NCBI GenBank assembly: GCA_019775845.1
Contig: JADQAV010000018.1
Span: 1,160,211-1,224,210 of the forward strand
Direction: 5' to 3'
DNA length: 64,000 bases
DNA from: Myrmaecium sp. VS I D KN 1
Lineage: Eukaryota > Ascomycota > Dothideomycetes > Valsariales > Valsariaceae
Shown: positions 1 to 10,538 of the stretch, in pieces
Layout: every line of letters begins with the position of its first letter
Position numbering within the stretch: the first letter of the stretch is position 1
The notes under the pieces: generated by a model
Seen by the model: the letters and a program-made list of their open reading frames with translations, nothing else
Databases searched by the model: none
What the model was told of the DNA's origin: nothing
Position numbers and translations under genes: made by a program

Positions 1-1181
1 ACGGGAGAGATCCTCAAGGAAGGGGGTGAATGCAGGGTGACGAAGGAGCTTCTCGATGAGAGCCCTCGAGCGAGCATTTTCCTCCAGCAGAGCGTGGTTT
101 TGCACGCGAAGCTCATTGACCTCGTTGGTCCTTTGCGCAACTTCACCCTCGAGTTGGCTGATGTATTCTACATGTTATTAGCATAGTATAAGGAACAGAG
201 TATAAAGAGAGCCTTACCCTTCCTCCTGGAGCGAAAAGCGCGTGCGGAAACCTTGTTACGGAGTTGACGGCGTTCCTTGCTGCTGAGCTTCTTGCCCTCC
301 TCACTAGCGAGAAGACGCTCGTCCTCATCCATCTCGTCCTCATCCTTCTTCATCTTCACGATGTGAGGCAAAAGACCTGCGGATTGGCCTAGGGGCGCGT
401 TTTGAGAAGCAAGGGTGCTGCTCTTGCGAATCTGGTTAACCACACGTGCAATCGTCTCTTCGGTGCGCTGGTCGACAGGCTGGTGAGACCTCAGGCGTTG
501 CGCTTGCTGGGGCCGTTGCTGCTGTTCATGCTGCTTCTGTTGCTGAATGATCTGCTGTTGCCTCTGCTGTTGCGCCTGCGCTTGAGCCTTTGCAAGAGCA
601 GCCTGCTGCTGATGCATTCCGGGCCAAACGCGGACTGGAACCGGTGGCTCCTCCTGGTTGTTGATGGCACTGGGATCGACAAAGTCCTCATTCGGCGATC
701 CTTCGTTGGCACGATAGAAGTAAGTCGCGAAGGAGTTTCCAGATGACATGTCCATGTCCATGTTGACATCACCCATGCCGAGTCCGCTGGACCATGTGCC
801 CTCCATTCCGTAGCCCATCTCTTCCATACCAAGACCACTGTTGGAGAACATTGGGAAGCCACCGTTGAAGGCATGGCCCCCAGGGTGAAGCCCCGGAACC
901 GAGCCAGAGGGCAATCCGGTCTGCTGCTTCCATCGCTCGTACTCGTGGCTGGGCTTTGCGGGCGTCTGGAGCTCGTCGGACGAGTCGAGCTTAAGGATTG
1001 TAGTTGCGGGACTTGTCGAAGTGGACGCCGTGGTGGAGGGAGGCAGCCTAGACGTCGACGAGGAGCCGTTGGGTGTGGGAGAGGCGAGGGCGCCGAAATC
1101 GACAAAGGAATCCATATCTGGATCCATGCACTGGGTGCCACCGTGGTTAAACGGGGCCATACTGAGGGCGGTTGCTGCCAT
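1..1181 (-). CDS. bZIP transcription factor, 3' end cut by window edge
   Basis: Sequence-specific DNA-binding regulator, expected in the nucleus. Exon 1 runs 1181 to 218, an intron 217 to 168 (GTAAGG...CATGTAG), and exon 2 from 167 leftwards past position 1, so the C-terminus is missing. Joining the exons gives a textbook basic region (KERRQLRNKVSARAFR, with the N-x7-R signature) followed by EYISQLEGEV and a leucine-zipper heptad pattern (L at QLEGE, NELR, HALLE, ALIEKLL). The N-terminal 270 residues are acidic, Met/Gly-rich and then strongly Gln-rich (about residues 190 to 235), as in activation regions. A YERWKQQTGLP box and a PVPVRVWPGMHQQQ box look like conserved elements of one fungal bZIP family (the MBZ1-like group, from memory). 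The splice site lies between the basic region and the zipper. The family is confident; the exact orthologue is not. Confidence 0.88.
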
Positions 1182-4100
1182 CAGGGGCGAATGAATAGAG
1201 CTGGTGAAAGGCGCGGGATGATATCACAGCCTCGTGCAGACTGTGAGATTGTTTTGTTTTGTTGAAACGTATAAGAGCAACAGTTGCTCCGCGAGGTGTA
1301 GGCGGCTGCGAGTCGTCGTAAGCTGCTGCCTCTTGCCGGCGGTACCGTAAGCGTAGCTTGATCCCTCGGTCGGCTAAGGGTGAATCCGAGCGAGCGACGG
1401 CGGAGTAGATGTCAGAGTGATGCTGCACAACGATGGACGATGGCGATAAGTGTGCAGATGGTCGGTAAGGCTGATGTGACAAGAGAAACGAGAGAATGGG
1501 ATGAAGGAGGATGAGGAGGAGAAGTTGCGGGAGTGTACGGAGAGGAAAGGGGGCCTTCGATTGGGCCCTCAGACGGGACGGAGACAGCCATCCATTCTGA
1601 ATGAATTCCGGTCCGTTCATTCCACTTGCAGGTTTCATGGTGGCAGTGCGATCGACCAGTCCGGTAATCGGTCCGCCTAAATGCCCACTTTTGCCGTGAT
1701 GTGCCATGCCTGATTAGTCAAAATTGTGGTGGAGTTGCGCATGTTAGCGGTATTTTACGGTGATACGATACTAGTACTGATAGCATTGAAGAGGGTTTCT
1801 TCTCGTAAATAACGTATTGTTTTCTTGGGAGGCCCCTCGTAAAACGTCGACTTTCTCTTCATGTTTATCCTCGATTCCTCGGCATATCGGAGCTCATATA
1901 GCTGTCTATAAATAGTAATGCATGATAAGTACAGTATATACTAATGGTGAAGTACGAGGATGTCCTCCACTGCCTTGTCAGGGCTGTGCTGCTGTGCAAC
2001 AACCTCTGCATTCCATTCAGGTGGGCTCCACGGTACGAATACGGAGCGCGTATTGATGTTCAGTTTACGGATACTTAGTAACGACCTCGCAGCGATTCTT
2101 TACGGACCGGGATGTGGTCCCGGCGGCGTGGATTGCCTGGAACGTGAAGGGTTCGGCATTGAGAAGACGGCAGGCCTGAGAGCGCGCCCGTTTGGCCTGT
2201 TTGTTTGGGGTGTCTCCGGCCCCAACTCACACATCTCCGTCATTGGCGCTGGTTCGCTTGCTCCACGCCCGGCACCTGCCGTGAGCACGTATTCCGCATC
2301 GCCAGCCCCAGCAATGCCCCCGTCCCATTGCTCACGAGCGCGCTTCCTGGAGTTTCATCGGTATGTCGAAGGCAACATTCCTCCGGCGTTGACACAGCTG
2401 CCAGTTCACACCACTGACCTGGTCGCCAGTCTGTCTTTGTTTCTCCGCATACGATACTCGCAAAGCTCAACACTCCAATGATGCTCCAAACTTTCGCACT
2501 CGGTATGTGGAGGACGCCATCTCTCGCGGTCGACGACAGCGGGCCTGGAGAAAGATTGACGAGGTGTTGTAAGCGGCCGCTGCGGCTTGGCAGAGACGGA
2601 CAAAGGACATTCTTCGGGCTCCACCAACCACAAATCGTCCGATGTGCGACAAGCCCCCTACATCATCCCTCTTCCCATGAGTGAGCGAGTGGTATCTCGG
2701 CACTTCACAAAGGGTTCTTTGAGAGTGGAGATCCAAAATCAGAATAACAAGCATTTCGCGGCCAACAACAAGCCTTCCGCTGCCAGGTAAAACAGCGGGT
2801 GAGTGAACTACTCCGTACTTGCTCTTCCCCGACCCAAGCACAGGGCCGAGGCTTGTTGTACAACGCCGGGAAGCCATCATAAGCCACCAGATCATTTCTG
2901 CTGTCTCAGCCTCTCCGGTCTACGTACGCTTTCTTCGGCATCTGTCATGTCCGTTTTCGGACGGCACTGCTGTGGACGTCGTGTCAAAAGCTGTCCTCCA
3001 AGCGAGTCGTAAATAGCATTTCTACGGAGTACAACACCAACAGCAACTGGCCTGCCTCTTGTCGCCGATGTGGCAGATCACGAGACAGGGTCATACTCAA
3101 ACCAGGTTGATAGGAACGCGCGAAAAAGAACACCACTCACTGATGTGCGCAACAACAAACAGCTCTTTTCGCTTTCAAACGCAGCCCGTCCGTCCCTGAA
3201 CATCACTGTGCAGGCCGCCCTTGGCAACGGGATCCTCCACGACCGTTCAACGAGCAACCGCGCGACTTCGCCAACGACTGGTAGGTCAAAAGAACGGGTC
3301 AACAACACTGCTGAACCAAGGCCATCTGTTGGACAGCCTCCAGACGTGAAGCGCTCCATATTCTGTTTTTCTACCTCCCCACCCCCCAATCACAGCATGC
3401 TACTGCAGGCACCGCACCAGCGATCCCGCTCGGGAAGTGGACCGGCCAGAAGCACCACCACTCTCCCCCAAGCCAAGCGCGCCACCACCGCCCTTTTTTA
3501 GGTCCGTAGGGGTAACCTTCAACGACTTTTTCACTGCCTTTCCTCACGGCATCTGCCGCTGCCACACCATCTTGGGTTGGGATGAATGTGTGAATCTTGG
3601 ACGAATCTTGTTCCCGACCCGCCGTCAAAAAAACCCGGGAAAAAGAAGGCCTGGCCTGGGCGGTCCAGCGCGCGTATCTCTCTCTCCATCTCTGCTCGAC
3701 GTCTACATACTAATCAACGGAACCGAAACTGTAACTGCACTCTGCTTTGTTTACTAATTTCAACGCATCTCGACTTTGCCCTCCAACATCCCCTCCCGCC
3801 GGGCCCGCAGGGATGTTCATCGTCCATATCTGATCCCCCGATCATCGGCCCTATACATACGGTATAGAACTTCCCCTGAGCGTACCTGAAACACGGGCAT
3901 CGGTTTGCATGAGCTACCTCCGCGCACGAGCACGAGCATGCGCACGAGCCGTGATCGAATTCCAAAGGAAAAAGGGGGCCCGGCCGGGGCCGGTGGGTGG
4001 CCCTTCTGGAACTTCCATCCCATTTTCCCCCTTGCTGGTGGGAGGAGTGCGATCTGGGCTTCTTTTATCGAAGCCCGGAGTTTTCAACCCCTGGGGATTT

Positions 4101-5341
4101 CTTGGGTTCAATGCGCAAGGCTGAATCGAAGAAGAGGAGGGGTGTGTGCGGCGGCGTAGCTTTGCTCTCTCTCCTGGGGGAGTAAGCCTTGGTGTGGATC
4201 GATGCGCGTTATCGGTGAGGATGGGACAATGTTTATCTAATCTCTTTCTTTATGGGAGGGTTGTTCCGGAATATTTGCTTTTGATCATCTTCGTTTTCTT
4301 CTTCATGCTTTTTTTTCGGGCTTTTAGAGCTCGTGAATACCAGTGTTTTCTTGATTTTTCTTTTTCACTTCTATTTCTTTCTCTGGCGCGCCGGGCTGTT
4401 CGTGTCCGCTCTATTATATTCAAACATATCGTTATATGTTTATTTTCTTCTTTTCTCTATTTATTTCTTCGATTTGCTGCCTCAGGTTCGCCCACCTCTC
4501 CTTTTCGTTCTCACTCTTCTCCTATCATCATACACACATGCGCTTCCACGCCGCATCGGTAGAAATGCATGAGAGAAACGCTCGATCGCACGGGCATATA
4601 CAGAACAGTACCAACGGCATCGACTCGTTCGCCCACTGGTCCCGTTCATACCCATCCCGGATCTTGATCTTTGCTCCCTTTGTGAGGAGGGCGCTCTCCC
4701 TTCCCTTCTCCTTCTATTTTCATCCTCGTATATATGAGAATTTGTATACGGTCTGTTTCCACAGCCCCTGTTTATTTCCGCCAACAGAAGCCATTTAATC
4801 CCTACTCAGGCCCCATCAAATAGCTGTCCTGATGCTGTTATTCTCTTTTCCTCCCTCTCTCGCAAACCGTGCAAAGAGATTATGCGAAACCATCGGCGGC
4901 ACTGTGTGACGGTGTAAATATGTACATGCATTTCCTATGCTCCTCTTGTAGGGCACTATTGATGTCCCTTCTTGTTCTTTACCTTTCATCTGCATTCGAC
5001 ATCGAAACGGGCATGCGTGCTACTCCTCTTACGACGAACGCCATCGTGTCTCGCGCATCCCTCCTCGCATGGCGTTACCCTGAACGCACCGAGCCATCCG
5101 CTCGGGACGAGCGCGAGGGGAGGAAGGATAAAGGTCTGCTTTGGCCTTGCCATGCTCACGAGACAGCGGCGTTCGAGACTCGTACCAGGGAAACGAGTTG
5201 AGGATGAGACGGGGAAGCTGATGCTATCGTACATCCCACGCATATAATCATACTAGTAGTAGTACATCCACACCCACCCGCGCCTTTCTTTCCCTGTTTT
5301 CTTTAGCCTTTCACGCCATTCCCGCCTTCCTCCATACCTCA
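1182..5341. other. 4.16 kb gene-free stretch (bZIP upstream region, APC10 downstream region)
   Basis: I find no convincing gene. Open frames of 60 to 186 codons on both strands overlap one another, lack splice-signal or motif support and show no family resemblance. The first 500 to 600 bases leftmost here are probably the 5' leader and proximal promoter of the bZIP gene; a pyrimidine-rich region at about 4250 to 4530 and the TC-rich bases just right of 5240 are low complexity. Such a long upstream region is unusual in this otherwise compact window and is typical of heavily regulated fungal regulators. Confidence 0.6.
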
Positions 5342-6963
5342 CTACCGCAACTCCGGCACGCCCTCCCAGCCGGGCAAACAATCCCTGACTTTCCGCCGCT
5401 CCTCCCTGCCTCCCATGCCCATGCCCATTCCCATCCCAGTAGCTCCCAGCCCCCCTTTACCAACAAGCCCATCCGCACCAGCCCTATTCCCAGCACCAAC
5501 ATCCAACTCCTCCAACCCCTCCCTCACGCCAACAGGCAGACTCACCCCCCGGTTCCCCCGCCGTTGTCCTTGCCGCTGGCGCCGCACCGCCTCCTTATCC
5601 AGCCCGAACACCTGCACCCCGCGCAGATGCGTGTCCTTGCCGTTCTGATGGTTCTCCAGGATGCGGATCTGCAGGATGTTGCAGCGGAGGACGGGGAGGC
5701 GTCGGGTCCGTCCCCGGCGCTTCGTTCTTCCATTCGCGTCGGCTGCTGCTTTGGATGGGGAGGAGGATGCGGAGTCGGATGAACGCTCGGACTCGGATTC
5801 GCCGGCGGAGACGAAGGGGGATCCGAGGTCGCCTTCGTCTTCGGAGGTGGGCGCTTCGGGCATGTCTTCGTCGCTGTCGTCGTCGTCACCTCGGCTGCCG
5901 CCGAGCCCGCGCACCCACCGCCCCGTCCCCAACCCGACGCCCGCCGCGGCCCACTCATCCGCCAGCCCCGGCGCTACGGCGCCGGGCGCGGCGGCACCGT
6001 CAAGCCGGATGTCGACCCAGCCGCGGGGGTTCTCGCCGCGCCAATCGGCCCAGACCTCCAGGTCGGCGAGGGCGGTGCCGGCGAGGAAGAGGATGCGGGT
6101 CGGGGTGTAGCTCTCGTCGGCGGCGAAGTCGAGATAGAGGCGCAGGCCGACGAGGGAGACGGTCTTGAAGAAGTGCAGCGTCAGCGCGTGCGGTTGGGGC
6201 CCGTCGGATTGCCAGAAGAGCTCCGGGGATGGGTGCCGGAGTTGGGGGATGGAGCATCCGGGCTTGGCGGAGGAGACGGTCATGGAGGTTAGGGGGGTGA
6301 GGTCTTTGAGTCCGGGTGGTAGGGGCGGGTTGGTGAGGGTGTCGGCGGGCTGGTCTGGGTCGAGGTCGGAGGCGAGGGCGCCGTTGCCGTGGGAGGGGGA
6401 GGTTAGGGGGTCTTCTTCGTCGAATTCGCCTTGGTCTTCTTCTTCTTCTTCTTCTTCTTCTTCTTCTTCTTCTTCTTCTTCTTCGTCGTCGTCGTCGTCG
6501 TCGTCGTCGGCGGCGGGGAGGTGGTGATGTCCGTGGGCGGGAAGGCGTGCGTCTTCGTCTTCACCTTCTTCTGCTTCTGGCTCGGAGTAATCTACGGTGA
6601 TATTGGATTAGTGACGAAAAGGAAGTTGACGTGCATGTAAACGCTGTTTTGGTTCGAGAGGAAATAAAAGGTCTACAGACGAAAGAGAGAGAGAGAAAAT
6701 CATGACGGAAAAGAAGCTAGACGGTCAGTGAAGATAGGTGCGTGGCAGAAGTGAGCGCATGAGAAGAGGAAGACAAAAACAAACATACCCAACTCTCCCT
6801 CCACATCCCCAGCAAACCCTCGCTCGTCGTGACTGCCCATTCCTTGTTCCGTCATCGCCTCCTCTTCCTCCCCTTCCGCGGCCGGGTCTGCGTACCCGCG
6901 GGATCGAGAGCGTGACTGGTGGTGGCTGGTGGGTTGGGCGCGACGGCGCGTTGCTGGCGGCAT
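5342..6963 (-). CDS. APC10: Anaphase-promoting complex subunit 10 (DOC domain)
   Basis: Subunit of the APC/C ubiquitin ligase that helps form the degron receptor with Cdc20/Cdh1; acts in the nucleus on cyclins and securin. Exon 1 is 6963 to 6789, intron 6788 to 6592 (GTATGT...CCGTAG), exon 2 is 6591 to 5342; 474 residues. The DOC fold begins near residue 155 (GLKDLTPLTSMTVSSAKPGC, then FWQSDGPQPH and DESYTP) and ends with the family block CNILQIRILENHQNGKDTH near residues 362 to 380. Between the two lies an insert of about 95 residues rich in Asp, Glu and Ser. The N-terminal region is an acidic tail with a long Glu run and an Asp run encoded by a GAA/GAC repeat. The protein ends in PELR, a hydrophobic-Arg ending like the IR tail that docks APC10 on other APC/C subunits. 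It is much longer than animal APC10 (about 185 residues). Identity is confident. Confidence 0.93.
6435..6510 (+). repeat. TTC/GTC triplet microsatellite inside APC10 coding sequence
   Basis: A run of TTC triplets is followed by a run of GTC triplets on the plus strand. On the minus strand these are in-frame GAA and GAC codons, giving a Glu run preceded by an Asp run in the N-terminal acidic tail of APC10. Triplet slippage would change tail length without breaking the frame. Confidence 0.95.
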
Positions 6964-7567
6964 TGCTTTGCTTTCTTCCCTATTTTTTCTTTCTTTTCAC
7001 CTCTTTTCCTTTCCCGATGGACGGTGAGAGAGCGTGGAGGGGGCGGAGTGAGGTTGCGCAAGTAGTGGTGAGTTCGCGACGGACGCTGTTTCTCGTTCTG
7101 GCTTTCCTGTTTAGGTGGTGTACTAGGTGATATAGGTTGTGTAACTGGTGCAAGAAAGGCGGAGAGTGAAGATGGTGATCGTTGTCTGAGGAGGAGTTGA
7201 AATTGACTGAGAGAAGCGAGTATGCGATACTGTACTCCTACGCTTCTGAAGGAAAGTGATTCGATGTTGTTTCCTCTGTCGCGGACGGTGTTGACTGGAA
7301 GTGGAAGCTTGTGAACAGGGGTCCAAGCTCGCGCGGGTGATGTGCAGAACGCAAACCGAGGGATGGAAAGCGGTTGGACGGGAAGATGCAGCCTTTGTGC
7401 GACAAGTGACTCGAGTGAAGATATTATCCATTCACCACTAAATTAGTGAATACTTCATCAGCGCAACGAGTGATGCTTCCAGCTGCAAACAACCGCTGTC
7501 GCATCCATCTCGAACCCGGCAAGATTGTCAAATATAAACATCAAGCCGACTCCGTCCTTAGAAACTC
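6964..7567. other. Intergenic: APC10 promoter side and tRNA-Thr upstream region
   Basis: No gene seen. It holds the presumed APC10 leader and promoter, reading leftwards, and the 5' flank of the tRNA-Thr gene. Confidence 0.5.
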
Positions 7568-7658
7568 GCCGCTATGGCACAGGGGTACTGCGTCGCACTT
7601 GTATCGCATCCGCGTACAGATTATGCGAAGATCCTCGGTTCAATTCCGAGTGGTGGCA
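7568..7658 (+). tRNA. tRNA-Thr (anticodon UGU) with a 19-nt intron
   Basis: Complete cloverleaf. Acceptor strands GCCGCTA (7568-7574) and TGGTGGC (7651-7657) pair with wobbles; the anticodon stem TCGCA (7593-7597) pairs with TGCGA (7624-7628); the T arm is CTCGG-TTCAATT-CCGAG. The loop is C-T-TGT-A-A, with anticodon TGT at 7600-7602. An intron at 7604-7622 sits at the canonical place, one base after the anticodon. The discriminator base is A7658. TTTT at 7673-7676 and longer T runs soon after would serve as Pol III terminators. Confidence 0.95.
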
Positions 7659-7947
7659 TTTCTATTTATCTCTTTTGCTCCGTCATCTTGCTTTTTGTTT
7701 TTGTTCACTCGATGGACTTCTTTCGACGATAGAGGTAGACATGATATTCTCTAATGCAAATATTTTGATCCATGTGCTGAAGAAGAATCTCGCCTCGCGT
7801 AATAGATGAGCGTCGGACAGCCCAGCAACGCGGGAACCCTTTCCCGCTCCCTCACCTCCGAGCTTCTCCGCCGACAGCGAAAAAAGTAAACAAACCACCA
7901 TCACCTCCACCACTCCCATCACCAAACGCAACCGACACCCGCACGCA

Positions 7948-10102
7948 ATGGGCGGACTCCCCCAACCCGCTCCAGCACCGCCCACCATGGAGCTCTCCCC
8001 GCAATACAAAAGTGAGTAACTCACTTCCTCCTCCATGCGCCGCCCACCACGCATCTGACTAACAAACCAATGCGCGCAGCACTCACCCAAGCCGTCCCCT
8101 CCCCGGACGGACAATACCTCGCCTACGTGACCCCGGGGCCCTCCTCACGCTTGCAAATCCGACACCTTCGCACCAACGAGCTGATCCGCAGCATCCTCCT
8201 CCCCTCCGACCTCCAGCCCTCTTCCAACAGCAACAGCGCAAAACAACAACAAGCATACTCCGCACCGCAAATCCGCTGGCCGCAACCATCACCCTCCACC
8301 ACCTCCACCAATGCCTCACCACCACCCCGCATCCTCCTCTACACCCCCAACGGCATCCACATCTACACCACAAACCCCCCAGACACCCCCTACCACGCCC
8401 ACATCAGCAACGGCACCAACGGCCACGGCGGGCTGACGGGCGCCGCCTTCGGGCCCTCCCCCTTCTTCATCCTCAGCCAAACCGACTTCCACGCCCGCAT
8501 CCGCATCTGGGACCTGCGCCATCCCCCCCGTCGACGCGCGCTCGTCGCCGAGGTCGCCGACCCGAAATTCGCCTTTCCCAGAAGCTGGGCGTGCAACCCG
8601 CGCAACGGCACGCTGGCCTTGCTCACCCGACCGGGTCCGAGGGATGAGCTGGTGTTGTTGGCGAGGGGGAGTTATGGGGTGTTGAGGCGTGTGGGGATCC
8701 CGGGCGCGGTGGATGTGGCGGGCTTGAGATGGAGTATGGATGGGCGCTGGTTGGCGGTGTGGGAGGGGGTGGGGTGGGGGTGTCGGGTGTGGGTATTCGT
8801 GGCGGATGGGACGTTGTTTCGGGTTTATGCTGGGGGGGAGGGGGAGGGGGATGGGGAGGATGTGTTGGGTGTGCGGAGTGTGGAGTGGTGTCCCCGCGGG
8901 GAGTACCTGGCGTTGGGCGGGTCGGGGACGCGGGTTACGCTTTTGGGGGCGAGGACGGTTCGTTTTTCTCTTTTCTTTTCCTTTCCGCCTTCCTTCGTAA
9001 CGACAAGCTACTAACCACCCCGCAGTTCTCCCCCGCCGTCCACCTCGACCACACCCCCACCATCCAGCTTCCCGGTCACGCACCCGTGTACACCGAAACC
9101 GTGCACCCCTCCCGCACGCGATCCTACACCCTCACCCCGCAGCCCTGCACCCCGCCCCTCCTCACCGCCCCATCCTCCGCGGGGCCCGGCATCACCACCC
9201 TCGCCTTCTCCCCGCACACCCGCCACCTGGCCACGCACGCCGCGGGTGCCCACCCCACCCTCGTCTGGCTCTGGGATCTGGCGGGCCCGACGCCCCGGCC
9301 GGCGGCGGTGCTGATTCAGCATAGTCCTGTGCGAAGGTTGAGTTGGCATCCCCGACGGAAGGGATGGTTGTTGGTTGTTTGTGCGCATGGGGAGGAGGAT
9401 GGAGAGCTGGAGGAGGGGGAGGGGGTGGAGGAGGAGGTTGTGTTTTATACGTGGGATGTTGGTGGTAGTGGTAGTGATGTTGTGGGGCCGCCGGAGGTGA
9501 GAAGGTGCTTTTTGAAGAGGGATGGGAGGAGGGGTGGGAGAAGGGGGGCGCGGAAGGCCGGGGTGGAGGTTACTTGGTTGGAGACGCGGGGGGGAAGGGA
9601 TGGGGATGGGGATGGGGTTGGGGATGAGGGGGAGGAGGGCGAGTTGGCGGTGTTGGTTGCGGATAAGGAACGTGCGGTGGTGGGATGGTTTGGGGAGGGG
9701 ACTCGAGGGGAGGGTGAGGGGGAGGCTGGGGGTGGAAGGGAGGAGAAGCAGCAGCGGGTACAGAGGGTTTGCACGCCGGATGCGAAGGTGGATGAGAAGG
9801 GGCAGGAGGAGGATGAAGATAGTCTCTTTGAGATCTTGACCGGACGTACGCCCGGCCCGCAAGGCGGACGGGAGAGGCCGCTTGTTCGGCTGGAGGAGGG
9901 GGAGGGGGAGTTTGTTGCTGAGGACCCTGAGGAGGAGGAGAGTTTGGTGGATCTTGTGGGCGATGTGGATGGGGATGTGGATGGGGATAGTGAGATGGAG
10001 GATGGGTTGAGTCGGTTGGAGGATACGTTTCGGGAGGTGAGGAGGAAGGGGAAGGGGGGAGGGAGGGGATTGGGGGATAGTGGGTTGGATGAGATGTTTT
10101 GA
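7948..10102 (+). CDS. WD40-repeat protein, WRAP73/WDR8 type
   Basis: WRAP73/WDR8 proteins act at spindle poles and microtubule-organising centres (in fission yeast with a minus-end anchoring partner). Exons: 7948-8011, 8080-8957, 9026-10102; both introns have GT..CAG ends (GTGAGT...CGCGCAG and GTTCGT...CCGCAG). The product is 672 residues. The N-terminus MELSPQYK-TLTQAVPSPDGQYLAY matches the family's conserved start; a second in-frame ATG at 7987 would give that shorter conventional N-terminus. WD-like blades are visible at RIRIWDLRHPP, RWLAVWE, SVEWCPRGEYLALGG, TTLAFSPHTRHLATH, TLVWLWDLAG and VRRLSWHPRRKG. The last 250 residues are acidic and Gly/Glu-rich low complexity, making it longer than the animal protein (about 460). 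The family call is good; spindle function is inferred from homology. Confidence 0.85.
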
Positions 10103-10428
10103 GTTGGAGGGGTTGAGTTTGTCTTTTTTTTTTTTTTCTTATTTCTTGTTTCTTTCTCTTTGGTTTAATTTTGAGATATATACCCCTTCGTTTTTCTTTC
10201 GGCTTGATTATTGAGATGTGTGAGGTGTTTTGTACTTGTACTGTGATTCTATAGACAAGGGTTTCGGCGTGCTCTTCTTGTGGATGAGGATGGAAAATAT
10301 GAGGATACGGACTGGGGCTGAATAGATGTAGGTAGATAACTCTCACATCTCCTTCCTCTTAGGTAGTATGTTATAAACATTGCTGACACACTCCTCCTTC
10401 ATCCACCTCTCACACCCTCTCTTCTCTC
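10103..10428. other. Intergenic between WD40 gene and tRNA-Glu
   Basis: The T-rich 3' flank of the WD40 gene (T run near 10126-10137) and the upstream flank of the tRNA. Nothing else seen. Confidence 0.5.
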
Positions 10429-10538
10429 TCCGATATGGTCTAGTGGCTAGGATTCTCCGCTTTCATCTCTTCGCACATCCGACGGATTGCAAGGAAAAGG
10501 TTGCCGGAGCGGCCCGGGTTCAATTCCCGGTATCGGAA
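10429..10538 (+). tRNA. tRNA-Glu (anticodon UUC) with a 38-nt intron
   Basis: Acceptor TCCGATA (10429-10435) pairs perfectly with TATCGGA (10531-10537), discriminator A10538. Anticodon stem CTCCG (10455-10459) pairs with CGGAG (10505-10509). The loop is C-T-TTC-A-C with anticodon TTC at 10462-10464, and the intron at 10466-10503 lies between positions 37 and 38. The T arm is CCGGG-TTCAATT-CCCGG. A run of seven T at 10581-10587 is the likely Pol III terminator. Confidence 0.96.

Noticed and set aside
1960-2481. 173-codon plus-strand frame upstream of the bZIP gene
   Set aside because: It starts with ATG, but the product resembles no family, has irregular composition, overlaps opposite frames and lacks supporting splice or context evidence.
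3070-3501. 143-codon plus-strand frame
   Set aside because: No recognisable domain; low-complexity end; overlapped by an opposite frame of similar length.
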